A stretch of 64,000 bases of DNA. It comes from an uncultured Paracoccus sp. GTDB taxonomy: Bacteria; Pseudomonadota; Alphaproteobacteria; Rhodobacterales; Rhodobacteraceae. A model generated the notes under the pieces. It worked only from the letters and a program-made list of their open reading frames with translations, made no database searches and was not told the origin of the DNA. Both the position numbers and the translations under genes were made by a program. This document shows positions 30,030 through 40,134 of this stretch, piece after piece. Within the stretch, counting starts at the first letter, position 1. Every line of letters begins with the position of its first letter. The stretch spans positions 62,001-126,000 of the forward strand of contig NZ_CANMEH010000002.1 of NCBI RefSeq assembly GCF_947496875.1, read 5' to 3'.

Positions 30030-30851
30030 ATGACACCCGACGATCTGTTCGGATTGCACGGCAAGCTGGCGCTGGTCACCGGCGGGGCGACCGGGATCGG
30101 CAGGATGGCGGCCGAAGGGTTGGCGGCCGCCGGGGCGCGGGTGATGATCGCCAGCCGCAAGCTGGACGCCTGCGAGACCGCGGCGGCCGAGATCAACGGT
30201 CTGGCACTGGCCGGCCATGCCGAGGCATTCGCCGGGGATGTCGGCAGCGAAGACGGAATCGACGCGCTGGCCCGGGCCGTCCAGGCGCGGACGGACAAGC
30301 TGGACATCCTGATGAACAACGCCGGCCTCAGCTGGGGCGCGCCGCTGGGCGAATACCCGTACAAGGCCTGGGCACGGGTGCTGACCGTCAACGTGACGGG
30401 GCTGTTCCATCTGACGCAGGCGCTGCTGCCGCTGCTGAAAGCCGCGGGAACCCGGGAGGATCCGGCCCGCGTGGTGAACGTCGGCTCGGTCATGGGCGAC
30501 CGGGAGAAAAGCGGCTCGACCTATGCCTATTCCGCGTCGAAGGCCGCGGTGCACCACCTGACCGAGGTGCTGGCAAAGGAACTGTCCGGGCACGGCGTCA
30601 ACGTGAACGCCATTGCACCCGGGCCGTTCGTGTCCAAGATGACCGCCTTTGTCACCGCCGACGAGGCGACGCGCGACAAGGTCGGGCAGTCCACGCCGCT
30701 GGGTCGGGTCGGGCAGCCCGAAGACATCGCGGGCTGCCTGCAGTTTCTCTGCGGAAAGGGCAGCGCCTACATCACGGGCGCGATCATCCCGGTCAGCGGC
30801 GGCATCAACGTGGATACCGGGCCGGGACTGTTCGACGCCGCGAAGTCCTGA
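30030..30851 (+). CDS. SDR family oxidoreductase (RhlG/FabG-like)
   Basis: A 273-aa classical SDR with TGGATGIG at residues 18-25, ASRKLDAC suggesting NADP(H), NNAGLSWG, VNVGSVMGD for the catalytic Ser, and TYAYSASKAAVHHL carrying YxxxK. The C-terminus ends with SGGINVDTGPGLFDAAKS. An AAGGAA ribosome site lies 5 bp before ATG 30030. It is 99 bp after the thioesterase on the same strand. The long inserted segment LKAAGTREDPARVVNVG is as in rhamnolipid-type RhlG homologues. Confidence 0.87.
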   Translation: MTPDDLFGLHGKLALVTGGATGIGRMAAEGLAAAGARVMIASRKLDACETAAAEINGLALAGHAEAFAGDVGSEDGIDALARAVQARTDKLDILMNNAGLSWGAPLGEYPYKAWARVLTVNVTGLFHLTQALLPLLKAAGTREDPARVVNVGSVMGDREKSGSTYAYSASKAAVHHLTEVLAKELSGHGVNVNAIAPGPFVSKMTAFVTADEATRDKVGQSTPLGRVGQPEDIAGCLQFLCGKGSAYITGAIIPVSGGINVDTGPGLFDAAKS

Positions 30852-31082
30852 GTTCCCGACCGAGCGGCCTGACTTGGACGACCGTATCGAGCGGGTGCGC
30901 AGCACCGCTGATCGCCGGCCGGAGGAAGTGGCGGTCGCAGCCGCTAGGCCGGGCCGCGATCACGACCGGGTAACCATCCCGCGGCAACACCGCAGCCGCT
31001 CACGTCATGGCGCCGGCCCGCCGTCTTCACGGACCGGCGTCAGAGATGCACCCGCTGAGTCGATCAGGTCCGGTCGGGCAGA
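30852..31082. other. 231-bp convergent gap
   Basis: This lies between the SDR stop and the stop of the FadB-like gene. I see only short GC-rich inverted repeats (such as GCCGG with CCGGC near 31010-31050) and no T-tract, RNA gene or credible reading frame. Confidence 0.5.
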
Positions 31083-33161
31083 TCAGCCCTTTCGGTTCAG
31101 GTCGGCAAAGGTCGTGCCGTTCGCGGCCATGTCGCGCAGGATCTGGGGGATCTGCCAGTAATACGGGTCCTCCTGCGCGTATCTGTCGGCGCGCGAAACG
31201 ATCTCTGCCGCGCCCAGCTGGTCGGCATAGTGCAGCGGCCCGCCGCGGAACCGCGGGAAGCCGTAGCCGTTCAGCAGCACCGCATCGACGTCGATCGGAC
31301 GCAGGGCGGTGCCGTCCTCGACAACCCTTGCGGCCTCAAGGATCATGGCGGTCATGTAGCGGTCGACGATCTCGTCGTCGGTATACTCGCGGCGGGTGAC
31401 CCCGGCGGCCTGGCGTTCCGCCTCGATGATCTCGGTCGCCTCGGGGTTGGGGCGCGGCGTGTCGCCGTCATAGAGATAGTAGCCCTTGCCGGTCTTGCGC
31501 CCGAACATCCCGCGTTCACAGATGCGGTCAGCAAAGGTGGTATAGCGTTCCTCGGCCGGACGGGTCGCCGCGTTCGCCTTGCGGTTGGCCCAGCCGATAT
31601 CCAGGCCCGCCAGGTCGCTGACCATGAACGGCCCCATGGCCAGACCGAATTTCGTCAGCGCGTCGTCCACCTGCTGCGGCGAGGCGCCGTCCTCGACCAT
31701 GTAGTTCACGCTCTTCGCATAGTGGGACAGGATCCGGTTGCCGATGAAGCCGGGGCAGACATTCGCGCGCACCGCGATCTTCTTCAGCCGCCGGGCCAGG
31801 GCGAACCCGGTCGCCACGACCTCGGGCGCGGTCCGTTCGCCGACCACCACCTCCAGCAGCTTCATGATGTGCGCGGGGCTGAAGAAATGCAGGCCGATGA
31901 CGTCCTGCGGGCGCGAGGTCATGGCGGCGATCTGGTCGATGTCCAGATAGGACGTGTTCGACGCCAGGATCGCCCCCGGCTTGGCGATGCCGTCCAGCTT
32001 GCCGAACACCTGCCGCTTGACGTCCATGTCCTCGAACACGGCCTCGATCACCAGATCGGCCTGGGCCAGATCCTGCATCTCGGTGGTGATGGTCAGCCGG
32101 TCTAGCGTCGCGTCGCGCTTGTCTGCCGTCATCTTGCCGCGCTTGACCGCGCCGTCCAGGTTGCCCGTGATCGTCCTGCGCGCGCGGCCCGCGGCCTCGT
32201 CCGTCATTTCCAGCAGCGTCAGCGGAATGCCGGCCATCAGGATCGCGGTTCCGATCCCCGACCCCATGGTGCCGCCGCCGATCACCGCGACATGCTCGAT
32301 CGGCCGTGGCGTGGCGTCCGCTTCCGGGATCTTCTGGACGGCCCGTTCGGCGAAAAAGGCGTGGATCAGGGCGCGCGACTGGTCGCTCTGCAGGCATTCC
32401 TGGAACAGCGCCCGCTCGCGTCGCAGGCCTTCGTCGAAATCGCCGGTCGCCCCCGCCAGCGCCTCGATCGCCTTCTGCGGCGCGATCAGATGCGGCGACT
32501 TGGACCTGACCTTGTCCAGCCGGGCTTGCAGCAGTTCGGGCGCGGGATCGACCGTGATATCCCGGGTGCGGCGCGTCGGCAGATCGCCGTCGATCACCGA
32601 CTGGGCGGCGGCCCGGGCGACCGCGCCCGGGTCCCCTTCCATCATTCGATCCACCAGACCCGCATCTGCAGCGCGCTCGGCGGAGATCGGGTTCCCGGAC
32701 AGGATCATGTCCAGCGCGGTTTCCCAGCCGGCAAGCCGCGGGGCGCGCTGGGTTCCGCCGGCGCCCGGAAAGATGCCGAGATTGATCTCGGGCAGCCCGA
32801 CCCGCGTGCCTGGCAGCGCCACCCGGGCGTGGGCCGACATCGCCACCTCGAGCCCGCCACCCAGCGTCGTCCCGTGCAGGACCGCGACCACCGGCGTCGC
32901 GCTGGCCTCGATCGCGTTGCAGACATCGGGCAAGGAGGGGTCCCGCGGCGGCTTGCCGAACTCAGTGATGTCGGCCCCGGCGATGAAGGTACGGCCCTCG
33001 GCATAGATGGCGATGACCTGAATGGCCGGGTCTGCATCCAGGTCCCTGACCCCCTCCAGCAGGCCGGCGCGCAGCGCCTGGCTGGCGGCGGTGACGGGCG
33101 GGTTGTTCAGGGCGATCAACCCGATCGGACCTTCGCGGGTCACGCGGACGACATCATTCAT
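31083..33161 (-). CDS. Bifunctional enoyl-CoA hydratase / 3-hydroxyacyl-CoA dehydrogenase
   Basis: This 692-aa FadB/FadJ-like enzyme carries two beta-oxidation steps. The crotonase domain (residues 1-190) has the oxyanion segment AGADITEF and both catalytic glutamates, Glu105 in LGGGLEVAMSA and Glu125 in GLPEINLGIFPGAGGTQR. The NAD domain starts at residue 291 (VAVIGGGTMGSG) and holds SNTS at 401-404 and catalytic His425 in GLHFFSPAHIMKLLEVV. Two C-terminal helical HADH domains follow. It has no adjacent thiolase, so it is not a standard fadBA pair. The leftward pair with the quinone oxidoreductase is separated by 264 bp. Confidence 0.93.
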   Translation of the reverse strand: MNDVVRVTREGPIGLIALNNPPVTAASQALRAGLLEGVRDLDADPAIQVIAIYAEGRTFIAGADITEFGKPPRDPSLPDVCNAIEASATPVVAVLHGTTLGGGLEVAMSAHARVALPGTRVGLPEINLGIFPGAGGTQRAPRLAGWETALDMILSGNPISAERAADAGLVDRMMEGDPGAVARAAAQSVIDGDLPTRRTRDITVDPAPELLQARLDKVRSKSPHLIAPQKAIEALAGATGDFDEGLRRERALFQECLQSDQSRALIHAFFAERAVQKIPEADATPRPIEHVAVIGGGTMGSGIGTAILMAGIPLTLLEMTDEAAGRARRTITGNLDGAVKRGKMTADKRDATLDRLTITTEMQDLAQADLVIEAVFEDMDVKRQVFGKLDGIAKPGAILASNTSYLDIDQIAAMTSRPQDVIGLHFFSPAHIMKLLEVVVGERTAPEVVATGFALARRLKKIAVRANVCPGFIGNRILSHYAKSVNYMVEDGASPQQVDDALTKFGLAMGPFMVSDLAGLDIGWANRKANAATRPAEERYTTFADRICERGMFGRKTGKGYYLYDGDTPRPNPEATEIIEAERQAAGVTRREYTDDEIVDRYMTAMILEAARVVEDGTALRPIDVDAVLLNGYGFPRFRGGPLHYADQLGAAEIVSRADRYAQEDPYYWQIPQILRDMAANGTTFADLNRKG

Positions 33162-33239
33162 GGAACGCTCCTCTGGTCCAGCCGATCGGGCAACGAGCGC
33201 AGATGCGCCGCGAGATGCCCTGCCGGCTCGTGTTTCAGG

Positions 33240-33282
33240 ATCCTGCCGCTCGCGGCCAAGGGGCGGCCTGAACCGGCAGGAT
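33240..33282. other. Nested stem-loop between qor and fadB-like genes
   Basis: An outer 9-bp perfect stem (ATCCTGCCG at 33240-33248 with CGGCAGGAT at 33274-33282) encloses equal 5-base internal loops and an inner 4-bp stem (GGCC at 33254-33257 and 33265-33268) with a 7-base loop. It lies between two leftward genes, so it could attenuate or stabilise the transcript. There is no T-tract. Confidence 0.4.
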
Positions 33283-33425
33283 TTGCTGCGGTAGATTGAA
33301 GGGCGCGGGGTCGTGATGCAACCAGTCGCGCGCCATGGTCGGGTGCGGATCCGGCGCGCAGGTGACCCACGCGCAGATGTCTGCGTGGCCCGCGATCAGG
33401 CGGCTGCCTCTGCCATGCCTCCCCG

Positions 33426-34418
33426 TCACGGCAGAATGACGATCTTGCCCGTGGCACTGCGGTCCTCGATCGCGGTCAGCGCCTCTGCCGCGCGGTCGAG
33501 CGGCAGCGTCTGGCTGATCCGCGGCCGCAGTCTGCCCTGCTCGTAGAGGGCAAACATCTCGCGGACATGGTCGGCGAACCGCGCCGTTTCGGTCCGGGTG
33601 AAGGCCCCCCAGAACACGCCCACAATCGAACAGTTCTTCAGCAGCGGCAGGTTCAGGGGGATGCGGGGGATGCCTGCCGGAAACCCGACGACCAGGAACC
33701 GGCCCTTCCAGGCAATCGCCCGCAATGCCGGTTCGGCATAATTTCCACCGACCGCGTCCACGACGATGTCCGCGCCCGCCGTGCCGACAGCCTGCTTGAA
33801 CAGCGCCGACAGATCCTTTTGCGCATCCCTGCCTTCCACCTCGCGGGGATAGACGACGGTTTCATCAGCGCCGATCTCGCGGCAGAACGCGGCTTTCTCC
33901 TCGGAACTGACGGCCGCGACGACCCGCGCGCCGGCGGCCTTGGCGATCTCGATGGCCGACACGCCGATGCCCCCGGCGGCGCCAAGGATCAGGACGGTCT
34001 GGCCGGGTCCGACCTGTCCCAGGTCGTGCAGCGCATAGTAGGACGTGCCGTAGGTGAACAGGAACGCGCCGGCCTCGTCGAACGGCATGGCGTCGGGGAT
34101 CGGCATCGCAATCAGAGCGTCGACGCAGACATGGGTGGCGAAGCCGCCCGATCCGGTCAGCGCCAGCACCCGGGTGCCAAGCGGCATCTGCACGCCCGCC
34201 CCGACGACGTCCACGATGCCCGCGACCTCGCCACCCGGCGCGAACGGGCGTGGCGGCTTCATCTGGTACAGGTCGCGGATGATCAGGGTGTCCGGAAAGT
34301 TCACCCCCGCCGCCGCCACCTTGATCCGCACCTGGCCGGGCTCCGGCTCGGGGGTAGGCAGGTCGGCAAGGGTCAGCGTCTCGGGGCCGCCCGGGGCGGT
34401 GCTCAGCAGGGCCTTCAT
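33426..34418 (-). CDS. NADPH:quinone oxidoreductase-type MDR enzyme
   Basis: The 330-aa zinc-free MDR protein resembles QOR / zeta-crystallin enzymes, which also include enoyl-CoA reductases. Visible are KVAAAGVNFPDTLIIRDLYQ, PGGEVAGIVDVVGAGV, the cofactor motif LGAAGGIGVSAIEIAKAAGA and DAVGGNYAEPALRAI. I chose the second ATG of a pair (34418) because GGAGG is 4 bp before it; the open frame extends to 34652 without family match. It is divergent from the MaoC-like gene and 264 bp upstream of the FadB-like gene on the same strand. Confidence 0.87.
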   Translation of the reverse strand: MKALLSTAPGGPETLTLADLPTPEPEPGQVRIKVAAAGVNFPDTLIIRDLYQMKPPRPFAPGGEVAGIVDVVGAGVQMPLGTRVLALTGSGGFATHVCVDALIAMPIPDAMPFDEAGAFLFTYGTSYYALHDLGQVGPGQTVLILGAAGGIGVSAIEIAKAAGARVVAAVSSEEKAAFCREIGADETVVYPREVEGRDAQKDLSALFKQAVGTAGADIVVDAVGGNYAEPALRAIAWKGRFLVVGFPAGIPRIPLNLPLLKNCSIVGVFWGAFTRTETARFADHVREMFALYEQGRLRPRISQTLPLDRAAEALTAIEDRSATGKIVILP

Positions 34419-34767
34419 CATACCTCCAGCCATTCGTTGCAGATGTCGCCGGGTCCCGGACCCTGCCGGATGCCTCCCATACGACCGCGCCTTGTCCCGG
34501 TCCATACAGGCGCTGCACGCGCCCGAGCGCAAGGGACAGTCTGTCATCGGCACACCCGGATGAGCTGGGCAAAGACATAGTCGGACAGGTTCCACCGGAG
34601 GTATCTCGACACACGCCGCGGCATTTCTTCGGTCGGACAAAGGCGTGGACACCCGCCGACGGCGCTGCCATTCTGCCCCATGTCGCGATCAGGGGATGGG
34701 TCTTGTCGGCTACGCAGGGGCTTTGCGGACCGCCTTCGGTACATGCACCGACGGCTGCACGCACGCA
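34419..34767. other. 349-bp divergent gap
   Basis: This separates the quinone oxidoreductase from the MaoC-like gene and should contain both promoters. I see no strong -35/-10 pair, terminator or RNA. If the MaoC-like gene starts earlier (ATG 34696 or 34645), the gap shrinks accordingly. Confidence 0.45.
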
Positions 34768-35289
34768 GTGACGGTTCCGCGTCACCTGTTTGACGACATT
34801 GGCGCCGAGCTGGGCGTGTCGCGCTGGTTCCTGATCGACCAGACCCGCATCGACGCATTTGCCGCGGCGACCGACGATCGCCAGTTCATCCACGTGGACC
34901 CTGACGCGGCGGCCGGCACGCCGTTCGGGGGAACCATCGCGCACGGCTTCCTGACCTTGTCGATGCTGTCGCCGATGCTGCAGGATGCGGTTCCTGATAT
35001 GCCCGGGCAGGTCATGGGTGTGAACTACGGGATCGAGCGTCTGCGGTTGATCTCGCCGGTGCGCGCCGGCTCGCGGGTGCGCGGCCGTTTTACGTTGGCC
35101 GCGGCAGAGGAGCGGCACCCGGGCGAGGTGACGATGACGCTGGACACGGTGGTCGAGATCCAGGCGCAGGACCGCCCTGCCCTGATCTGTTCATGGATCA
35201 ACCGCCGGTATTTCGCGCCGTCCGACCCGGCGACTGCGCCGCCGAGGCACCGGACGCAAACAGTGGCGACCGACGCGGCGAAGCCGTGA
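34768..35289 (+). CDS. MaoC-like (hotdog) enoyl-CoA hydratase
   Basis: MaoC-type enzymes add water to enoyl-CoA. The product has about 173 aa; the core has VSRWFLIDQTRIDAFAAATDD and the catalytic Asp/His region DDRQFIHVDPDAA, followed by FGGTIAHGFLTLSMLSPML, the family hallmark. The start is uncertain: GTG 34768 gives the usual family N-terminus (PRHLFDDIGAELGVS), while ATG 34696 or 34645 would add residues that match nothing, and none has a good ribosome site. A 20-residue tail after RYFAPSD is unusual. It lies 37 bp upstream of the acyl-CoA dehydrogenase, so the hydratase probably joins that unit. Confidence 0.83.
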   Translation: MTVPRHLFDDIGAELGVSRWFLIDQTRIDAFAAATDDRQFIHVDPDAAAGTPFGGTIAHGFLTLSMLSPMLQDAVPDMPGQVMGVNYGIERLRLISPVRAGSRVRGRFTLAAAEERHPGEVTMTLDTVVEIQAQDRPALICSWINRRYFAPSDPATAPPRHRTQTVATDAAKP

Positions 35290-35326
35290 ATCAGACAATT
35301 TCGAGAACTCTACGGAAGGACAGGCC

Positions 35327-36581
<1,255 letters not shown>

Positions 36582-36589
<8 letters not shown>

Positions 36590-37619
36590 GTTTGGCGTGC
36601 AGACGCTGGACACTGACGCTGTCGAGATTTGGGCGCGCGACCATGCGCCCGAGATCCGCGGTCCGATCCGGGCGGAGAAGATTGCCGGCGGCCAGTCCAA
36701 TCCGACCTATCTGCTGCATGCGGCCTCTGGTGACTTCGTCCTGCGCCGCAAGCCGCCGGGACAGTTGCTGAAATCCGCCCACGCCGTCGATCGCGAATAC
36801 CGGGTGCAATCGGCGCTGGCGGGCACCGAGGTTCCCGTCGCCCGAATGATCGCGCTGTGCGACGACGATTCGGTGATCGGGTCGATGTTCTACGTGATGG
36901 AGCGGGTGCACGGGGTGAACCACCGCGATCCCCGGCTGCCCGACCTCTCCCCGCCCGAGCGCGCCACCGTGGTCGACGAGATGAACCGCGTGCTGGCGGC
37001 GCTGCACGAGGTGGACGTGGATGCCGTGGGCCTGTCGGATTATGGGCCCGAGGGCAATTACTACGAACGACAGATCAGCCGCTGGACGAAACAGTACTGC
37101 GCCTCGGAGATGACGCCGATCCCGGCCATGGACAGGCTGATCGACGCGCTTGGTGGCCGCATGCCGCCCGATGACGGCCAGCGCACCCTGGTCCACGGCG
37201 ATTACCGGATCGACAACATGATCTTCGACGCCGACACCCACCGCTGCAACGCGGTGCTGGACTGGGAACTGTCAACGCTGGGCCATCCCTACGCCGATCT
37301 TGCGGCCGTCATCATGCAATGGCAGCTGCCGACCGGCCCGGACGGCCGCGGCCTTGCCGGGTTCGACCGTGCCGAAGCCGGATTGCCGTCCGATCAGGCG
37401 TTCATCGACCGGTACTGCGAACGGCGCGGCATCCGGGGCATCGACGACATGGGATTCTACGTGGCGTTCGCGTTTTTCCGGATGGCGGCGATCCTGCAGG
37501 GCGTGGCGAAGCGGGCCGAGGACGGCAACGCGTCCGATCCCGAGCGGGGCCGCGCCATGGGTCGCTATGTTCCGGTCTTCGCCCAGGGCGGCCTTCACGC
37601 GTTGGGAGAAACCGGGTGA
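36582..37619 (+). CDS. APH-fold phosphotransferase (ACAD10/11 kinase-domain type)
   Basis: A 345-aa aminoglycoside-phosphotransferase-fold kinase. It has the loop KIAGGQSNPTYLL (residues 33-45), the ATP-binding Lys in FVLRRKPPG, the catalytic loop VHGDYRIDNM (Asp207, Asn212) and the metal-binding DWELSTLGHPYADL from 227. All catalytic residues are present. In mammals this domain is fused to ACAD10/11, and in Pseudomonas LvaA is a relative that phosphorylates 4-hydroxyvaleryl-CoA. Position next to the dehydrogenase supports phosphorylation of a 4-hydroxyacyl-CoA. It overlaps the SDR gene by 4 bp (GTGA). Antibiotic phosphorylation is unlikely here. Confidence 0.88.
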
Positions 37620-38410
37620 CGCCGCAACCCGGCGACGCGGCGGCCGCAGATCGCGTACCATTTGCAGGAAGGGTGGTGATGATCACCGGCGCAGGCAGCG
37701 GCTTTGGCCTGGCGGCCGCCCGTCGGCTGGCGGCGCAGGGGGCGCATCTCGCGCTGTCCGATCTGGAGACCGCCCCGCTGTCGCAGGTCGAGGGCGCTCT
37801 GGTCGCGCCGCTGGACGTGACGGACGAGGACGCCATGGCGGATCACGTTGCCCGGGTTCTCGACCGGTTCGGCCGACTGGACGTCGCGATCAACAACGCG
37901 GGCATCGGTGGCTCGATGGGACCGATCACGGGAATCCCTCTGGCCGAATTCGATCGCGTCATGGCAGTGAATGCCCGGGGCGTGTTCCTGGGCATGAAGC
38001 ACCAGCTGCCACCGATGCTGTCGGCGCGCAGCGGGGCGATCCTGAACATGGCGTCGGCGGCGGGCATCCTGGGGGCGGGCATGATGGCGGCCTATGCGGC
38101 ATCCAAGCACGCCGTGGTGGGGCTGACCCGGGCGGCCGCCGACGAGGTTGCGCGCAAGGGGGTGCGGGTCAACGCGCTCTGCCCGTCCTTCGCGGATACG
38201 CCGCTGTTCACCCGGCTGGCGGACGAGATCGGCGAGCGGCAGGGAATCACCCGCGAGGCAGCCTTCGAACGGATCGCCGCCCGCGTGCCGATGCGCCGCG
38301 TCGCGCGGGTCGACGAGGTCGTCCAGGCGATGCTGTGGGCCTGCGATCCGCGCAACAGCTTCATGACGGGACAGGCGATCTCGATCGACGGTGGGCTGAG
38401 CGCCGTGTGA
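37616..38410 (+). CDS. SDR family oxidoreductase
   Basis: A 264-aa classical SDR starting at GTG 37616, which overlaps the kinase stop and has GGGAG upstream. Motifs are TGAGSGFGLAAARRLAAQGA, the acidic SDLETAPL for NAD(H), NNAGIGG, NMASAAGILG and the catalytic AYAASKHAVVGLTRAA. The ending ISIDGGLSAV is typical. It closes the MaoC / ACAD / kinase / SDR unit and may oxidise a hydroxyacyl product, though the substrate is unknown. Confidence 0.88.
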   Translation: MTPQPGDAAAADRVPFAGRVVMITGAGSGFGLAAARRLAAQGAHLALSDLETAPLSQVEGALVAPLDVTDEDAMADHVARVLDRFGRLDVAINNAGIGGSMGPITGIPLAEFDRVMAVNARGVFLGMKHQLPPMLSARSGAILNMASAAGILGAGMMAAYAASKHAVVGLTRAAADEVARKGVRVNALCPSFADTPLFTRLADEIGERQGITREAAFERIAARVPMRRVARVDEVVQAMLWACDPRNSFMTGQAISIDGGLSAV

Positions 38411-38949
38411 GGCGGCCCGGGACGGGCGACGCATCGCGGCCCCTGCACGATCCGACCCAGGTCGATCTCGTTGGAGTCGATATACCTCCGCCGACCAAAG
38501 TGCCTGATCGTGACACGCTCGACCGCCGCTGTGTCGCCGTGGGCAGCATCGCCCTGCCGATCCTGCGAACGGAGGCCGCTCCACCCATGTTCTGCTCAGG
38601 CAGCCCGGCCGTTCCGGTTGCGCACGTGGCCACGCACCCTCAATGGTCGAGGCGCGGGCGCTTAAGACCAGCCCACTGTGCGCACGCTCTTCGCGCGGGG
38701 ACACGGCCGGCGCCGCATGGCCTCATCGCCACGTTCGACCCGGGCAGGAGAGCGGGTCCGTGCCGCGCAACCTGCCGCCCCGCGACTTGCCTCTGCCGGG
38801 CCGGTCCTCGCCGCCGCTGGTCCACAACCATCAGGCGACCTCACGCGCGACCGCTGCCCCGCCGCGCCGTCCCGGGGTTGAGCGGGGGGCCGACCGGGGG
38901 TATGCCCCCGAGCGCAGTGCGCCGCCGCGCCCTGATCGCCATCAACGCC
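38411..38949. other. 539-bp gap before the iron importer genes
   Basis: The region has no convincing gene. The frame of the ATPase stays open through it, but the residues are proline/arginine-rich noise. A short perfect hairpin (CGGGGG at 38895-38900, CCCCCG at 38905-38910, loop TATG) lies 40 bp before the ATPase ATG. I see no clear -35/-10 or Fur-like box. Confidence 0.5.
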
Positions 38950-40053
38950 ATGAGGCCCCTGCTGACCCCTGCCGCCCCCGCCCCCTGTGCGCTGGACATC
39001 CGCGATCTGGTCCGCCGGTTCCGCCGCACGCTGGCGCTGGATCACCTGTCGCTCTGCGTCGCCCGGTCCGAGATCGTCTGCCTGATGGGGCAGTCCGGCT
39101 GTGGCAAGTCGTCGCTTCTGCGGGTGATCGCGGGGGTCGATGCGCCTGACGCCGGACAGATCGCCGTCGACGGGCGGATCGTCGCCGGTCCGGACGTGTT
39201 CGTCGAACCCGATCAGCGTGGCGTGGGCTTCATGTTCCAGGATTACGCGCTGTTCCCGCATCTGACGGTCGCCCAGAACGTGGCGTTCGGGCTGACCACG
39301 CTGCCGCGCGACCAGCGCCAGCAGCGCGTGTCCGAGATGCTGGACCGGATCGGCATCACCGCGCTGGCGGGGCGCCATCCCCACAGCCTGTCGGGGGGCG
39401 AACAGCAGCGCGTCGCCCTGGCCCGGGCACTGGCGCCGCGTCCGTCGGTCCTGCTGATGGACGAGCCCTTCTCGAACCTGGATCGCGGGCTGCGCGACCG
39501 GTTGCGGACCGATACCATCGCGCAGTTGCGCGCCCTCGGCACCGCGGCGATCATCGTGACCCACGATCCCGAGGAGGCGCTGTCGACAGGCGACCGGCTG
39601 GCGGTGATGCGGGCCGGTCGGATCGTTCAGGATGGGCCGGCGCGCAGCGTCTATTGTCGACCCGCCTCGCCGTTCGTCGCCGAACTGCTGGGGTCGAGCA
39701 CCCGGGTGCAGGGGATCTGCCAGGGCGGCGTCGTGCAGACCCCGCTGGGCCCGGTGCCGCGGCCCCGCGGCTCGCATCTCTGCGAAGGCGGCGTGAACTG
39801 CCCCGAAAACGCCGATGTCCTGGTCCTGATCCGACCCGAGGCGGTGTCGGTGGACCCGGAGGGGCGGATCGAGGCGCAGGTCCAGTCGATCGCCTTCCAA
39901 GGCCCGGCCGACCAGCTGCGCCTGAGCGTTGCGGGGCTCGGCCATCCGCTGGCGATCTACGGGGCTCCGGGCCGGTTCGCGGTCGGTGACCGGCTGCGTC
40001 TGCGCGTTGATCCGTCGCAGGTGATCTGCTTTCCGCAGGGCGCGCGCGAATAG
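38950..40053 (+). CDS. fbpC: Ferric-iron-type ABC importer ATPase
   Basis: The 367-aa ATP-binding subunit energises the importer. It has Walker A GQSGCGKS at residues 47-54, Q-loop FMFQDYALFPHLTVAQNV, signature HSLSGGEQQRVALARALAP and Walker B VLLMDEPFSNLD, then a C-terminal TOBE-like regulatory part from about residue 260 (QGICQGGVVQTPLG to RPEAVSVDPEG). This layout fits FbpC/AfuC and related thiamine or putrescine ATPases; neighbours favour iron. ATG 38950 was chosen for family fit; ATG 38902 is in frame and would add 16 residues. Neither has a strong ribosome site. Confidence 0.87.
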   Translation: MRPLLTPAAPAPCALDIRDLVRRFRRTLALDHLSLCVARSEIVCLMGQSGCGKSSLLRVIAGVDAPDAGQIAVDGRIVAGPDVFVEPDQRGVGFMFQDYALFPHLTVAQNVAFGLTTLPRDQRQQRVSEMLDRIGITALAGRHPHSLSGGEQQRVALARALAPRPSVLLMDEPFSNLDRGLRDRLRTDTIAQLRALGTAAIIVTHDPEEALSTGDRLAVMRAGRIVQDGPARSVYCRPASPFVAELLGSSTRVQGICQGGVVQTPLGPVPRPRGSHLCEGGVNCPENADVLVLIRPEAVSVDPEGRIEAQVQSIAFQGPADQLRLSVAGLGHPLAIYGAPGRFAVGDRLRLRVDPSQVICFPQGARE

Positions 40054-40077
40054 TTGATATTTTTACTTTGGGTTAGT

Positions 40078-40092
40078 TGACAGCTCTTGTCA
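40078..40092. promoter_or_regulatory. Palindromic putative operator upstream of fbpA
   Basis: The AT-rich gap between the ATPase and the binding-protein gene contains TGACA-N5-TGTCA (40078-40092), a perfect inverted repeat. TTGACA at 40077-40082 also resembles a -35 box, but no good -10 follows at 16-18 bp. This suggests a separate regulated promoter for fbpA. The regulator is not identified. Confidence 0.4.
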
Positions 40093-40134
40093 GGTATGGT
40101 CGACATTCGTCAATCGAACCTTAACGGACACATC

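Noticed and set aside
37300..38949. A very long in-frame upstream extension of the iron ABC ATPase, running over the kinase and SDR genes
   Set aside because: The extension is in a different frame from two well-supported genes and encodes no domain; the ATPase family start is at or near 38950.
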